From Candidatus Aenigmatarchaeota archaeon (GTDB lineage Archaea > Aenigmatarchaeota > Aenigmatarchaeia > JACPZZ01), in assembly GCA_016177205.1 (NCBI GenBank), contig JACOVS010000044.1, positions 1 to 25,561 of the forward strand: 25,561 bases of DNA. Reading direction: 5' to 3'. The notes under the pieces are model-generated. The model saw only the letters and a list, made by a program, of their open reading frames with translations, ran no database searches and was not told the origin of the DNA. Shown one piece after another: positions 7,285 to 15,250 of this stretch. Made by a program: the position numbers and the translations under genes. Position 1 is the stretch's first letter. Every line of letters begins with the position of its first letter.

Positions 7285-10200
7285 TTATACATTTCTGCAC
7301 AAATACGGCTGATAGTCCTTTGGATTCTTGGGCGAGCTTGGCTTTATACATTTTCCTGTAGACTCGCTTGGACCTGGAGAACTTTCTTTGCTGCAACAAG
7401 CTGTGGAACAGTCTGTATTAGAACCACACGTGGTCAAGTAAGAACACAATCCTCCTATGCTCGCGCCTGATACCAACGCGCATTTACCAATAGTGACCGT
7501 ATCATCACCGATACCACAATCATTTTGATTAGGTTTGTCACTCACCCCGCTCGGATTATTGTTCACAATCGAACACGACGTGCATTTTTTTAGGTTGGTG
7601 TCGCAGTAATTCGCTGTGCCGCCTGTTTTTGAATTGCAAAACGAATTGTATCCTGCCGTGTTCGTATTCTCCGCTGGCAAACATTCGTAGATTTTGAAAT
7701 CGAACGTGTAAAAGTCCCCGTTTGTCACTGCCTGCTGCAGCGCGGTCACGCTCTGCGTGCCAGAAGGCATGTTGTACGTAAGCGGTACCGGGCCTAGCAG
7801 CACAAACACGCCGTTAATTTGCGGGGGGGCTGGTGAATCGGCGAAATTTACAACCGTGACCGGCTTGTCGAATTTGCAGTTGCTGCTTGACAGCAGGTAG
7901 CCGTGCCCCAGGTCATGGCCCGCGTCTTTGTCTATTGTATCGGACCTCATTCTTAGCGTGATCGAATCAACAATGGTCCACGTGTTCTTGAACTGCAAAT
8001 CCACGTCGCATCCTCCTGTGGGTGCGTCGTCGAATTCAATCGTCCTGCTGTTTGATGTTGTTGCTATTGTCTTGTACCTGTTCGGTTCGCCGTCGTTAAA
8101 GTCCCAGCCCAGGTTCGCAATGTCCACGCTGCACGCGCCAACCGACAGGCTGTCGGGTATGTGGGTAGTCGCGCCGCACGTCGAAAACTTCGCAACAACA
8201 GACGGTTTTACAGACCCGCTTCCGGTCGATGCCTTTATCCTGATATAATACGTACCAGGCAGGACGCCCTCCGAACAGCTGCCTGTGCCGGTGCATACCT
8301 CCGCGCCCGCGGGCGTAGTGCTTACCTTTACTTCGGATGAGCCGCTCCCGCTTACCCATGTTGTGCCGACGCTTAAGCTGTACGAAGCGACGCCGGTGGG
8401 CAGCGTTATCGCCCAGTATCCAGGCTGGTCGGGCGAGCTTTTAATCGCCGATTCTGGTATTGTTGAAGGCGCAGGATAGAACCCGTCCGCGGCTGGCGCA
8501 CCAGTCGGTATGCCGCACGGGCTGCTTATATCCGAACACACGCCCGCGGTTGTGAACGTCCTGCTGCTGCTGGCCGTGCCAAAGGTGGCGCAATTGTCGT
8601 TCGAGGGTTTTACCAGCCATGTGTACGTGGTTCCCTGGACCAGCGTCCCGGATGACACCCCATACGAAACAGGGTCGGCTATGGACAGCGTGTCAGCGGA
8701 AACTGTCGGGGATGCGGTTAACTCAATTCTGTAGCAATTCGCATTGCCGGATCTCTGCCATTGCAGCGTCGGTGTTTGCGAAACCGTTGCGCCGCTTGAC
8801 GGAGAGTTCAGCGCAGGCGGAGGCAGTTTTGTGTTAAACGCCCAAAACTCAGTCGGGCTTCTATAACCGCTGCAGCTTGTGGCAGAAGGCCATATCCTCC
8901 ACTCATAGGATTTCTGCCATGAAAGGACGCCTGACGGGACTGTGTAATAACTAACCGCAAGCTGGTCTTCTTTAACCAATGCGCCGCTGCTCTTGTCGAA
9001 AATCTGGACATCGTAACAATTCGCGCCCGTCGCGTCAGTCCAGTCCAGCGGAGGCGTTAATGTTATAACGTCACCGCCGCTTGCCGGTGAAAGAAGTGTG
9101 GGCGCGCTTACAACCTTTGCAGACACGTCAGCCGATCCGTGAACATCTTCAACGTTGCCTGCGATATCTGTTGCTCTTGCCCTGAATGCGTAAGTCGATC
9201 CTGCTGTTCCCGAATAAGAGAGTTTGCCGAAATGCTTGTTCCCTGCAGGCGATGCGCCCGCGTCCCAGCATGCCAAAGCTGATGTGCACGTAGACCATGC
9301 AGACCATGCCCCGCCGTTAGCGCTTACGTCAATAGTTACAGAGGAAGCCCCCGAGGTTGAGTCGTCAACCCACCACAAAACATCGAAAGTTTCGGCCGCG
9401 GTCCCGGAAGGCGCGGTCACCAGCGACGACGGTTTAATGTAATCCACTTTGTAGGTTCTCCACACCACATCGCCCGTCCTGCCCGCAGCGTCGACAGCAT
9501 AAACCTGGACCTGGCACACCGTGATTGTGCTTTGATCCTTGCAGTTGCCGGAAGAACCCGCTGTTATCGCCTTTGTTACCGTAGACGAAGACCCGGAACA
9601 TGTGCCGTCCATTGAAGGATCGGAGCCCGTACCGCCGACTGTCCATCCGCTCGCGCTGTTGTACACCCTGTATTTGCATGATGCCAGGTTAGACCCGCCG
9701 GTGTCCGCGTCTGACACGGAAACTGTAAACCCGTTGCCGTTTACCCAGCTCCCATCGGCTGGCGTGCCGGACGCGAAACTGGACGACGGGTTGATCTTGT
9801 CTATCATGACCAGGTTCGCGGAATTTTTCACAGCCTCGGTATTGCTGTTAAGGTCTGTTGAGTAATATCTTATCCAGCCGGACTGCGTCATCACCGGATA
9901 ATTTCCCAGGGTGGTCGGGCTGCAGTCAACGGGTCCGGATGTGTCAATGCAATAATATGTTTTATCACATCCTATCCCGCCCGTATTGTCGGCGCAGGTC
10001 AGCGTCACTGTTACATCGCCGGAGTGCCAGCTCGTGTCGCTGTTATCGGTTGTTGTTGGCGCGGTTACGTCTGTAGAGTGGCATGTTGCGCTGTTTATTG
10101 TAACACCGTTGTAATCGTGGTTGCTGTAATCGCTCGTGAATGAAACTGTCGCGCTCTGTGCGTTGCAGTCTGTTTCTGTGCCGGCCCACAAACCGCTTTT

Positions 10201-11205
10201 CCCTGTCCCGCAAATGTTTGCGGTATCATAACTGCTTTCGGTCTGTCCCGAATGAGCCACATGAACCTCCTGGCCTGAGTTGCAGCTAAATGTCGCTGAA
10301 CATGAAACATAATTCACATACTGTGCGTTGCTTATCAACGGGTTGTGCACAGTCGGGCTTGTCTGAAAATACCAGTCGGCGCAGGAATCAACAACAGTCA
10401 CGGAAAGGTCTGGAGCATCGCCGGCTGCGCCCGGCACATCAAAAGCGTCGGCGTCGTACGTGTGGCTGCCCGTTGTCGGTGTTATGGTCCAAGATTTTGT
10501 GCACGGCGAAGAACCGCCGCATGACTGCGCGCCGTTCGGGCTGCCCGACGTATCGGCGTATTGTATTGTATTAATGCCGTTAGCATCGCTGGCAGTAACC
10601 TCAACGGTTATCGCTGTGCCAGACGCTATCTGCGGACCGTTGCTAATTATATCCCTGCCGCTTCCAGCATGTTTCAGAACCATCGAAACAACGGGCAATG
10701 GATTTGTTGTTGTCGTTGTTGTTGTCGTCGTGGTTGTAGTCGTTGTTGTCGTGGTCGTTGTAGTAGTTGTCTGGCAGACAGGCTGGCCTTCGGAATTTAC
10801 AACGCACTCATCGGAACCGCAGGATCCTTGGCCGGAATAATAGCAGTTATTGGCGGCGTTGCAAACCGCGTATTCCTTTGTGTTTGAATTGCACCTGTCC
10901 ACCAGGCTTCCGCTTGCGCCCTGGCAGGTTTCAGGCCATGAAGTTCCCACATTGTTGTCGTAATGGCAGGTGTTTCCCGCGGCAGCATAGCTGTGGAACC
11001 TGACCACGTTTCCCAGGGTCGCCGCGCCTGTCAATCCGGAAAGCGCTGAACTGAAGTCAGAGCCTGAAAAAACGCTGCCCGCAAAACCCGGAAACAGCAA
11101 AAAATAATTCACAACTTCGATTGCGTTGAAATAAAACAGGTAGGAAATAAAAATAAGCATTAAAACGCCGGAAACGGCCGGTTTCTCGCGGTCTCCAAAA
11201 TCCAT
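7285..11205 (-). CDS. Giant N-terminally anchored surface protein with poly-Thr linker and Cys-rich tail
   Basis: This 1306-residue protein has an uncleaved-looking hydrophobic N-terminal segment (about 11-38) rather than a standard signal peptide, so it is probably anchored at its N terminus. A Cys-rich region (80-144) precedes 22 consecutive threonines (146-167), then a series of beta-sandwich modules. Residues 382-473 are an OmpL47/chitobiase-like module related to residues 664-748 of the other giant protein. Residues 701-794 and 797-888 are two tandem Fn3-like repeats sharing the pattern (L/T)-x-W-x(4-6)-N-C-Y-x-(V/I). The end (about 1190-1304) is dense in cysteines with no membrane span. 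The poly-Thr run is a likely O-glycosylated stalk (known for halobacterial S-layer proteins, inferred here). No catalytic motif is seen. It diverges from the GH99-like gene. Confidence 0.82.
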   Translation of the reverse strand: MDFGDREKPAVSGVLMLIFISYLFYFNAIEVVNYFLLFPGFAGSVFSGSDFSSALSGLTGAATLGNVVRFHSYAAAGNTCHYDNNVGTSWPETCQGASGSLVDRCNSNTKEYAVCNAANNCYYSGQGSCGSDECVVNSEGQPVCQTTTTTTTTTTTTTTTTTTTTTTNPLPVVSMVLKHAGSGRDIISNGPQIASGTAITVEVTASDANGINTIQYADTSGSPNGAQSCGGSSPCTKSWTITPTTGSHTYDADAFDVPGAAGDAPDLSVTVVDSCADWYFQTSPTVHNPLISNAQYVNYVSCSATFSCNSGQEVHVAHSGQTESSYDTANICGTGKSGLWAGTETDCNAQSATVSFTSDYSNHDYNGVTINSATCHSTDVTAPTTTDNSDTSWHSGDVTVTLTCADNTGGIGCDKTYYCIDTSGPVDCSPTTLGNYPVMTQSGWIRYYSTDLNSNTEAVKNSANLVMIDKINPSSSFASGTPADGSWVNGNGFTVSVSDADTGGSNLASCKYRVYNSASGWTVGGTGSDPSMDGTCSGSSSTVTKAITAGSSGNCKDQSTITVCQVQVYAVDAAGRTGDVVWRTYKVDYIKPSSLVTAPSGTAAETFDVLWWVDDSTSGASSVTIDVSANGGAWSAWSTCTSALACWDAGASPAGNKHFGKLSYSGTAGSTYAFRARATDIAGNVEDVHGSADVSAKVVSAPTLLSPASGGDVITLTPPLDWTDATGANCYDVQIFDKSSGALVKEDQLAVSYYTVPSGVLSWQKSYEWRIWPSATSCSGYRSPTEFWAFNTKLPPPALNSPSSGATVSQTPTLQWQRSGNANCYRIELTASPTVSADTLSIADPVSYGVSSGTLVQGTTYTWLVKPSNDNCATFGTASSSRTFTTAGVCSDISSPCGIPTGAPAADGFYPAPSTIPESAIKSSPDQPGYWAITLPTGVASYSLSVGTTWVSGSGSSEVKVSTTPAGAEVCTGTGSCSEGVLPGTYYIRIKASTGSGSVKPSVVAKFSTCGATTHIPDSLSVGACSVDIANLGWDFNDGEPNRYKTIATTSNSRTIEFDDAPTGGCDVDLQFKNTWTIVDSITLRMRSDTIDKDAGHDLGHGYLLSSSNCKFDKPVTVVNFADSPAPPQINGVFVLLGPVPLTYNMPSGTQSVTALQQAVTNGDFYTFDFKIYECLPAENTNTAGYNSFCNSKTGGTANYCDTNLKKCTSCSIVNNNPSGVSDKPNQNDCGIGDDTVTIGKCALVSGASIGGLCSYLTTCGSNTDCSTACCSKESSPGPSESTGKCIKPSSPKNPKDYQPYLCRNV
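10705..10770 (-). repeat. Poly-threonine coding repeat, 22 ACN codons
   Basis: On the minus strand, 22 consecutive ACN codons encode Thr 146-167 of the giant protein. The third positions mix A, G, C and T rather than repeating one triplet, which suggests the amino-acid run is maintained by selection and is not recent triplet slippage. Confidence 0.9.
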
Positions 11206-11225
11206 TTTCTATCGCCCAAAACCTA

Positions 11226-11234
11226 TCTAAATAA
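11226..11234 (-). promoter_or_regulatory. TATA-like element of the second giant surface protein
   Basis: The minus strand reads TTATTTAGA, centred near 11230, which predicts a transcript start at about 11204-11205, on the ATG itself (leaderless). A second candidate, CTTTTATC at 11240-11247, would instead give an 11-base leader. The 89-base gap also holds the promoter of the divergent GH99-like gene. Confidence 0.4.
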
Positions 11235-11259
11235 TATTGATAAAAGCCGCTTAATAAGG

Positions 11260-11267
11260 TTAATATC
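11260..11267 (+). promoter_or_regulatory. TATA-like element of the GH99-like gene
   Basis: TTAATATC is centred near 11263, predicting a start at about 11289 and a 5-6 base leader before ATG 11295. No ribosome binding site is visible. CTTAATAA at 11250-11257 is an alternative. Confidence 0.4.
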
Positions 11268-11294
11268 TTTTTCACGATTAGTAAATAGTGACAG

Positions 11295-12788
11295 ATGTTT
11301 GGAAAAAAATTGCTAAAAGACTTGTTTTTGCCGGCAATCTTCACTGCCAGTTCTGTGCTGGTGGCGTGCGCTGGAACCGCAACGCCGACTTCACCGAACC
11401 CGACAACAGCCAGGCCTGCAGCAACTTCTACGGCTGAATTTTTCGCACCCACACCTTCACCGGATACCAACCCTTCGGTAACGCCTGTCCCAAAATCCGA
11501 TATACCTGAACAATTGCCAACACAAACCGCAACCGCTTTACCGACAGCAACCAATGCACCCGATCCTACCGCAACCTCTGCCGCCACACCAGCCCCAACA
11601 AAAACTCCCGCACAAGAACCTTCGCCTACTGCTGCGGCAACGCTCACGCCAAAACCAACGCCCGTTCCAACAGCAACCCCTGAAACAAGGATAACCAGGG
11701 AGGAAGCGCGGAAAATAAAATCCGAAATCGGCGTAAGCGCGCAAAAAAGCGTGTTCGCAATTTATCTGGGCTGGTTCGGCCAGTCTAAATGGACCGATTG
11801 GTCGCATTGGGAATGGACCGGCGAAAACCCGCACGACCCGCGCAAATTCACAGGAGACAACAAAAGGGACACAGCCTCTGCGGATTATCCGCTGATAGGC
11901 CCATACAGGTCTGAAGACCCGGAACTTATGAGGTACCACGCCCGGCTGGCAAAATCCATGGGCATAGACGCCCTGGTCGTAGACTGGTATACTTACAAAG
12001 ACACCAAAAACACGGACCTGGCCTATATGGACAGGAACTTTTCGAAAATGATGGACGTAGCGGAACAGGAAAGCTATCAGCTGTCTGTAATAATGGAACC
12101 AAAAATACACTTCAACGGCTGGATAAAACACGCTTCAAGGGAAGAAAGCGTTGAAGCTGTAAAGGACGATTTCAGGTATGTGCTCAAAAATTATAGCAAA
12201 AGAAAAAGCTTCTTCAAGCACGATGGTTTGCCTGTCCTGTTTGTTTACGATACGATTAGATTGACGCCTTCAGAATGGTCTTCTCTGGTAGGCGATATGG
12301 AAAATGAAGGCCATCATTTTGTGCTTGTTGGCGATATAACAGACCCAGATTATCTGGGATCGTTCAGCAGCCTTTACGAGTGGCCCAACTACGAAGGCGT
12401 TACAAAAGAGGGTGCGTCTTATCACAACAGGGTGCTTGATAACCTAAACCGTACAACGGAAGGGCGAGCGGACGTTGTGACATCAGCTGCCGTGTGGCCC
12501 GGTTTCAACGACACCGGAGTGTGGGGTTGGGGCGGCGGGCCGCGCGTTATCGGAGGCGATGCAAATTTCTACAACACAACATGGGACGCGGCTCTCAGCA
12601 ATAAGTCAAAATGGACCGTCATCGCCACGTTCAACGACTGGAACGAAGGGACGCAGATAGAACCGAGCCTCGAGCGCGGTTTTGAATATCTGGATATTAC
12701 CATCAGGAACATCAGCAGGCTCAAAGCCGTGGGGATAGACCCTGCCGCGGCCGCCGGTATCACGCAGGATTACCTGTCTTCCAGGTAG
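11295..12788 (+). CDS. GH99-like glycoside hydrolase with lipobox and Pro/Thr linker
   Basis: This 497-residue protein begins with a basic, hydrophobic signal (MFGKKLLKDLFLPAIFTASS) ending in a lipobox-like VLVAC (Cys25), then a roughly 105-residue Pro/Thr/Ala linker (27-132). The catalytic region (about 150-475) resembles the GH99/GH71-like barrel: AIYLGWFG (155-162), the segment around MGIDALVVDWY (222-232), and FNDWNEGTQIEP (446-457), which corresponds to the family's (N)EWHEGTxIEP loop. GH99 enzymes cleave internal alpha-mannosidic bonds through a Glu pair in this loop. Here the first Glu position is Asp448 and the second is Glu451, so activity or mechanism may differ. It probably acts on glycans outside the cell. 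It diverges from a giant surface protein and overlaps tail-to-tail (29 bases) with the last glycosyltransferase. Substrate is unknown; the family call is good, the exact specificity is not. Confidence 0.8.
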   Translation: MFGKKLLKDLFLPAIFTASSVLVACAGTATPTSPNPTTARPAATSTAEFFAPTPSPDTNPSVTPVPKSDIPEQLPTQTATALPTATNAPDPTATSAATPAPTKTPAQEPSPTAAATLTPKPTPVPTATPETRITREEARKIKSEIGVSAQKSVFAIYLGWFGQSKWTDWSHWEWTGENPHDPRKFTGDNKRDTASADYPLIGPYRSEDPELMRYHARLAKSMGIDALVVDWYTYKDTKNTDLAYMDRNFSKMMDVAEQESYQLSVIMEPKIHFNGWIKHASREESVEAVKDDFRYVLKNYSKRKSFFKHDGLPVLFVYDTIRLTPSEWSSLVGDMENEGHHFVLVGDITDPDYLGSFSSLYEWPNYEGVTKEGASYHNRVLDNLNRTTEGRADVVTSAAVWPGFNDTGVWGWGGGPRVIGGDANFYNTTWDAALSNKSKWTVIATFNDWNEGTQIEPSLERGFEYLDITIRNISRLKAVGIDPAAAAGITQDYLSSR

Positions 12789-14106
12789 ACAGGTCGTAAA
12801 CCAGCGCAAAAGGCGTTTCGTTTTCCAGTCCGTACCTGCCTCCGATCAGCCTGTCGATTTCACGGTCATAATCGAAACTAACATTATAATATACCAGGTG
12901 GTCGCACACATGCAAATTGCCAAGAACAACCTCGGTCCTGTTAAGTTCGTCCGTGTTTACGTGCCTGCTTCCGGACTGGTGGATGTCCCTTGCCGGCTTG
13001 CCGCAAAAATAGTTGACGATTGGTGGTGCGTTGGTGCATATGTTTTCCATGTCGCACGGCGTATCGCTTAATTTCCACACAGGATATTGCACCGAAGCCA
13101 GCAAAACCGCATTGTAGATCAGGTATATTGAACCCGCCAAAATAGTCAGGAGCGGCAGTTTAACCGTTATTTTTTCACTGATTGCCAGCAAAGCGTAAGC
13201 CGAAAGCATTGCCGTCAGCGGTATCAACTTTACCATGAATATCCTGTAATCCGGCACTGGCAACAAAGCGAACATTACAGAGGCGGACAGCGTTATGAAT
13301 AAAATGTTCCGGTAACCGGCGTCCCTGATTTTTTGCAGTGATGCTATGAATAAAAGCGCCAGAAGCGGGGACAACTCCAGAAATTTCCCGAATATTGAAA
13401 AGCCGCCTTCGCCCGCAAGCTTGAAGGCGGTCCCGTCCACGAAATTGAATTTCAAAAATTCCAGCGGCGGATAAACGAATGTACCAAATGCGAGCCAGCT
13501 CGTGGCAGTTTCGAATATCAGGGCTATCGACAAAAAGTACGCGGCGTACTCCTGCCTGTGCTGCTTGGCGGTAAACGCCATCAGCGGAAGCAGAAGAAAT
13601 ATCGTATCGAACCTGGCTATGAAGGCAAAGCCTGCCAGAATTGCGGAATAAATCATGCCTTTTCTGCTCCCGCTGGTCCAGAACAGCAAAGAGGCGAGGA
13701 AAAATGCCATCGCGGGCAAATCGCTCAAGGTTCCGATTAAAAACGTTATCATCCACCAGTTCGTGCCGTACAAAAAAGCCGAAAACAGCGCTGCGCTTTC
13801 ATTTTTTGTCAGTTTTTTCACAATGGCGAATATCAGCGCGGTGTTTACAAGATGAAACGCTATCATTCCCAGCCTGGCGAGGTTAAGCTCCAGGGGTATC
13901 AATACGGCAAGTACAGGAGACCTTATTGTATTCAGGTAAAGTCCGGACCCGGAAAGGATTGACCTTGAAAAGGAAAGGTACTGGAAACCGTCGTAATCCG
14001 CGTATTCAAAATCAACAGCCCTATAAAAATTGGCCAGTGAAAGAGCTAGAACAAAAGCTACGAGAGCGGCCAGTTTGAAATTAACCCTGCTTTCTTTCAT
14101 AAACAT
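12760..14106 (-). CDS. GT-C-type membrane glycosyltransferase (PMT/ArnT-like architecture)
   Basis: The 448-residue protein is polytopic, with about ten hydrophobic spans (roughly 11-29, 66-100, 103-145, 149-190, 190-204, 237-260, 265-285, 290-335), followed by a soluble C-terminal region (350-448). The first extracytosolic loop carries an acidic ADYDG motif (36-40), the position of the catalytic Asp in GT-C enzymes that use lipid-linked sugars. The following RSP (62-64) resembles the loop proline usually found there. The soluble tail contains several Cys and two N-x-S/T sequons. It would transfer a sugar from a lipid carrier on the outer face of the membrane. Its start overlaps the GT4 gene end by 26 bases, and GTGA sits 6 bases before ATG 14106. 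Donor and acceptor cannot be told from sequence. Confidence 0.75.
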   Translation of the reverse strand: MFMKESRVNFKLAALVAFVLALSLANFYRAVDFEYADYDGFQYLSFSRSILSGSGLYLNTIRSPVLAVLIPLELNLARLGMIAFHLVNTALIFAIVKKLTKNESAALFSAFLYGTNWWMITFLIGTLSDLPAMAFFLASLLFWTSGSRKGMIYSAILAGFAFIARFDTIFLLLPLMAFTAKQHRQEYAAYFLSIALIFETATSWLAFGTFVYPPLEFLKFNFVDGTAFKLAGEGGFSIFGKFLELSPLLALLFIASLQKIRDAGYRNILFITLSASVMFALLPVPDYRIFMVKLIPLTAMLSAYALLAISEKITVKLPLLTILAGSIYLIYNAVLLASVQYPVWKLSDTPCDMENICTNAPPIVNYFCGKPARDIHQSGSRHVNTDELNRTEVVLGNLHVCDHLVYYNVSFDYDREIDRLIGGRYGLENETPFALVYDLSTWKTGNPA

Positions 14107-15250
14107 CGTGCTTCACTAGTCTCTTGAAAATTTCCACATACCTGTCCGCTATTTTGTCGAAAGTGTAATTTTTTGAAGCCTTTAGGTTTCCCTTTGCCAT
14201 TTTCATCTGTAAAACTTTGTCGTCCAGAATCTTTTCAATCGCTCCGGCAAGGGAGTTTTTACTGCCGTTCTTGAAAAGTTCTATGTGCGTTTTCTGTTCC
14301 CTGATACTTTCATGAAAGATGTCGATGTCCGGGGCTACCACAGGCCTCCCGTAGGCCATGGCCAGGTTGAGTACGCCGCTGCTGCCGGTAGACGTCAAAT
14401 AAGGCAACACTATTACCGTGGAACCAAGAAACAGGCGCTTAAGCCCGCTTTCCGGCACATAACCCAGAAATTTTATCCTGTTGTGCCTGTATTTTTCCCT
14501 GAGATTTTCCAGGTAATTGCGAAACTTCGGGTGGGACTCGCCCGCTACTGTCAACTCTGCGTCGTTGTATTTCTTGGACAAGTCCAGGAAGGTCTCAAGA
14601 AGAAGCGGAAGATTTTTGCTTTTGCTCCAATGACCGAATGCTAGTATCCTATTGCCGCCCGTTCTTGGTTTTTTTACACTGGTTCGTAAGGTGCCGTGGG
14701 GGATACACCGAACATCGGGCTCGCCGTATTTTTGTCTCAAAAATTTGGCGTAACTTTTCAACGTAACCACCGTAACCCCGGCCCGCAGCAACAGGCTTGT
14801 GATAGCCCGGCAGCCCGCCTTGTTAACGAAATTAGGTTTTATGAAGCCGACACGGTCAATGTTTGTAATGTCACCCACATTATGCAAAGTGATAACAACT
14901 TTGGCCTTGGTCGTTATTTTTGTCAAAATGGGCGTCAGCCCGCTGATAAAATTGACAATTCTGCCGTCTCCCCAGCTCAACAGGCCTATGTTAAAATAAA
15001 CTATGTCAGGCCCGAACTTCATAATCTGGTTCAAAATATTGAACGGGGTTAAAGGGTCGTTTGTTTTCCAACAGCGGATTATTCTCAGCCTGCCGTTTTT
15101 TGTTTCGCGCGGGGCTGATTCGTGCGCGTTTGCAAGTATTGTGAGCTCGCTTATCACCGGATTTTTCGCCAGTTCCCTTGAAATATAATGGCCATATTCT
15201 GCCAGATTGGCCTTGTTCGGAGGATACGAAGAAACCATGCAAACTTTCAT
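14081..15250 (-). CDS. GT4-family glycosyltransferase (GT-B fold)
   Basis: The 389-residue protein has the two Rossmann halves of a GT-B enzyme. The N-terminal half starts MKVCMVSSYPPNKANLAEYGHYIS, with a pattern typical for GT4 acceptor domains. The C-terminal half has ILAFGHWSKSKNLPLLLETF (202-221), AELTVAGE (231-238), IKFLGYVP (259-266) and LAMAYGRPVVAP (296-307). The usual EX7E nucleotide-sugar motif is not intact: the region reads TGSSGVLNLAMA, with Asn where the second Glu normally lies, a variation also seen in some retaining GT4 relatives. It should act on the cytosolic side, extending a lipid-linked glycan. The start is well supported by AAGGTGA 4 bases upstream of the ATG, and it overlaps the previous gene by 4 bases (ATGA), implying translational coupling. 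Confidence 0.85.
   Translation of the reverse strand: MKVCMVSSYPPNKANLAEYGHYISRELAKNPVISELTILANAHESAPRETKNGRLRIIRCWKTNDPLTPFNILNQIMKFGPDIVYFNIGLLSWGDGRIVNFISGLTPILTKITTKAKVVITLHNVGDITNIDRVGFIKPNFVNKAGCRAITSLLLRAGVTVVTLKSYAKFLRQKYGEPDVRCIPHGTLRTSVKKPRTGGNRILAFGHWSKSKNLPLLLETFLDLSKKYNDAELTVAGESHPKFRNYLENLREKYRHNRIKFLGYVPESGLKRLFLGSTVIVLPYLTSTGSSGVLNLAMAYGRPVVAPDIDIFHESIREQKTHIELFKNGSKNSLAGAIEKILDDKVLQMKMAKGNLKASKNYTFDKIADRYVEIFKRLVKHDVYERKQG

Noticed and set aside
10700..10772. GTT-type triplet repeat as a CRISPR or simple satellite
   Set aside because: There are no spacers or longer repeat units; the tract is fully explained by 22 in-frame Thr codons.
10460..10840. Plus-strand open frame encoding a long poly-valine run
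   Set aside because: It is the antisense reading of the ACN poly-threonine repeat in the giant surface protein; a 20-residue poly-Val protein is not credible.
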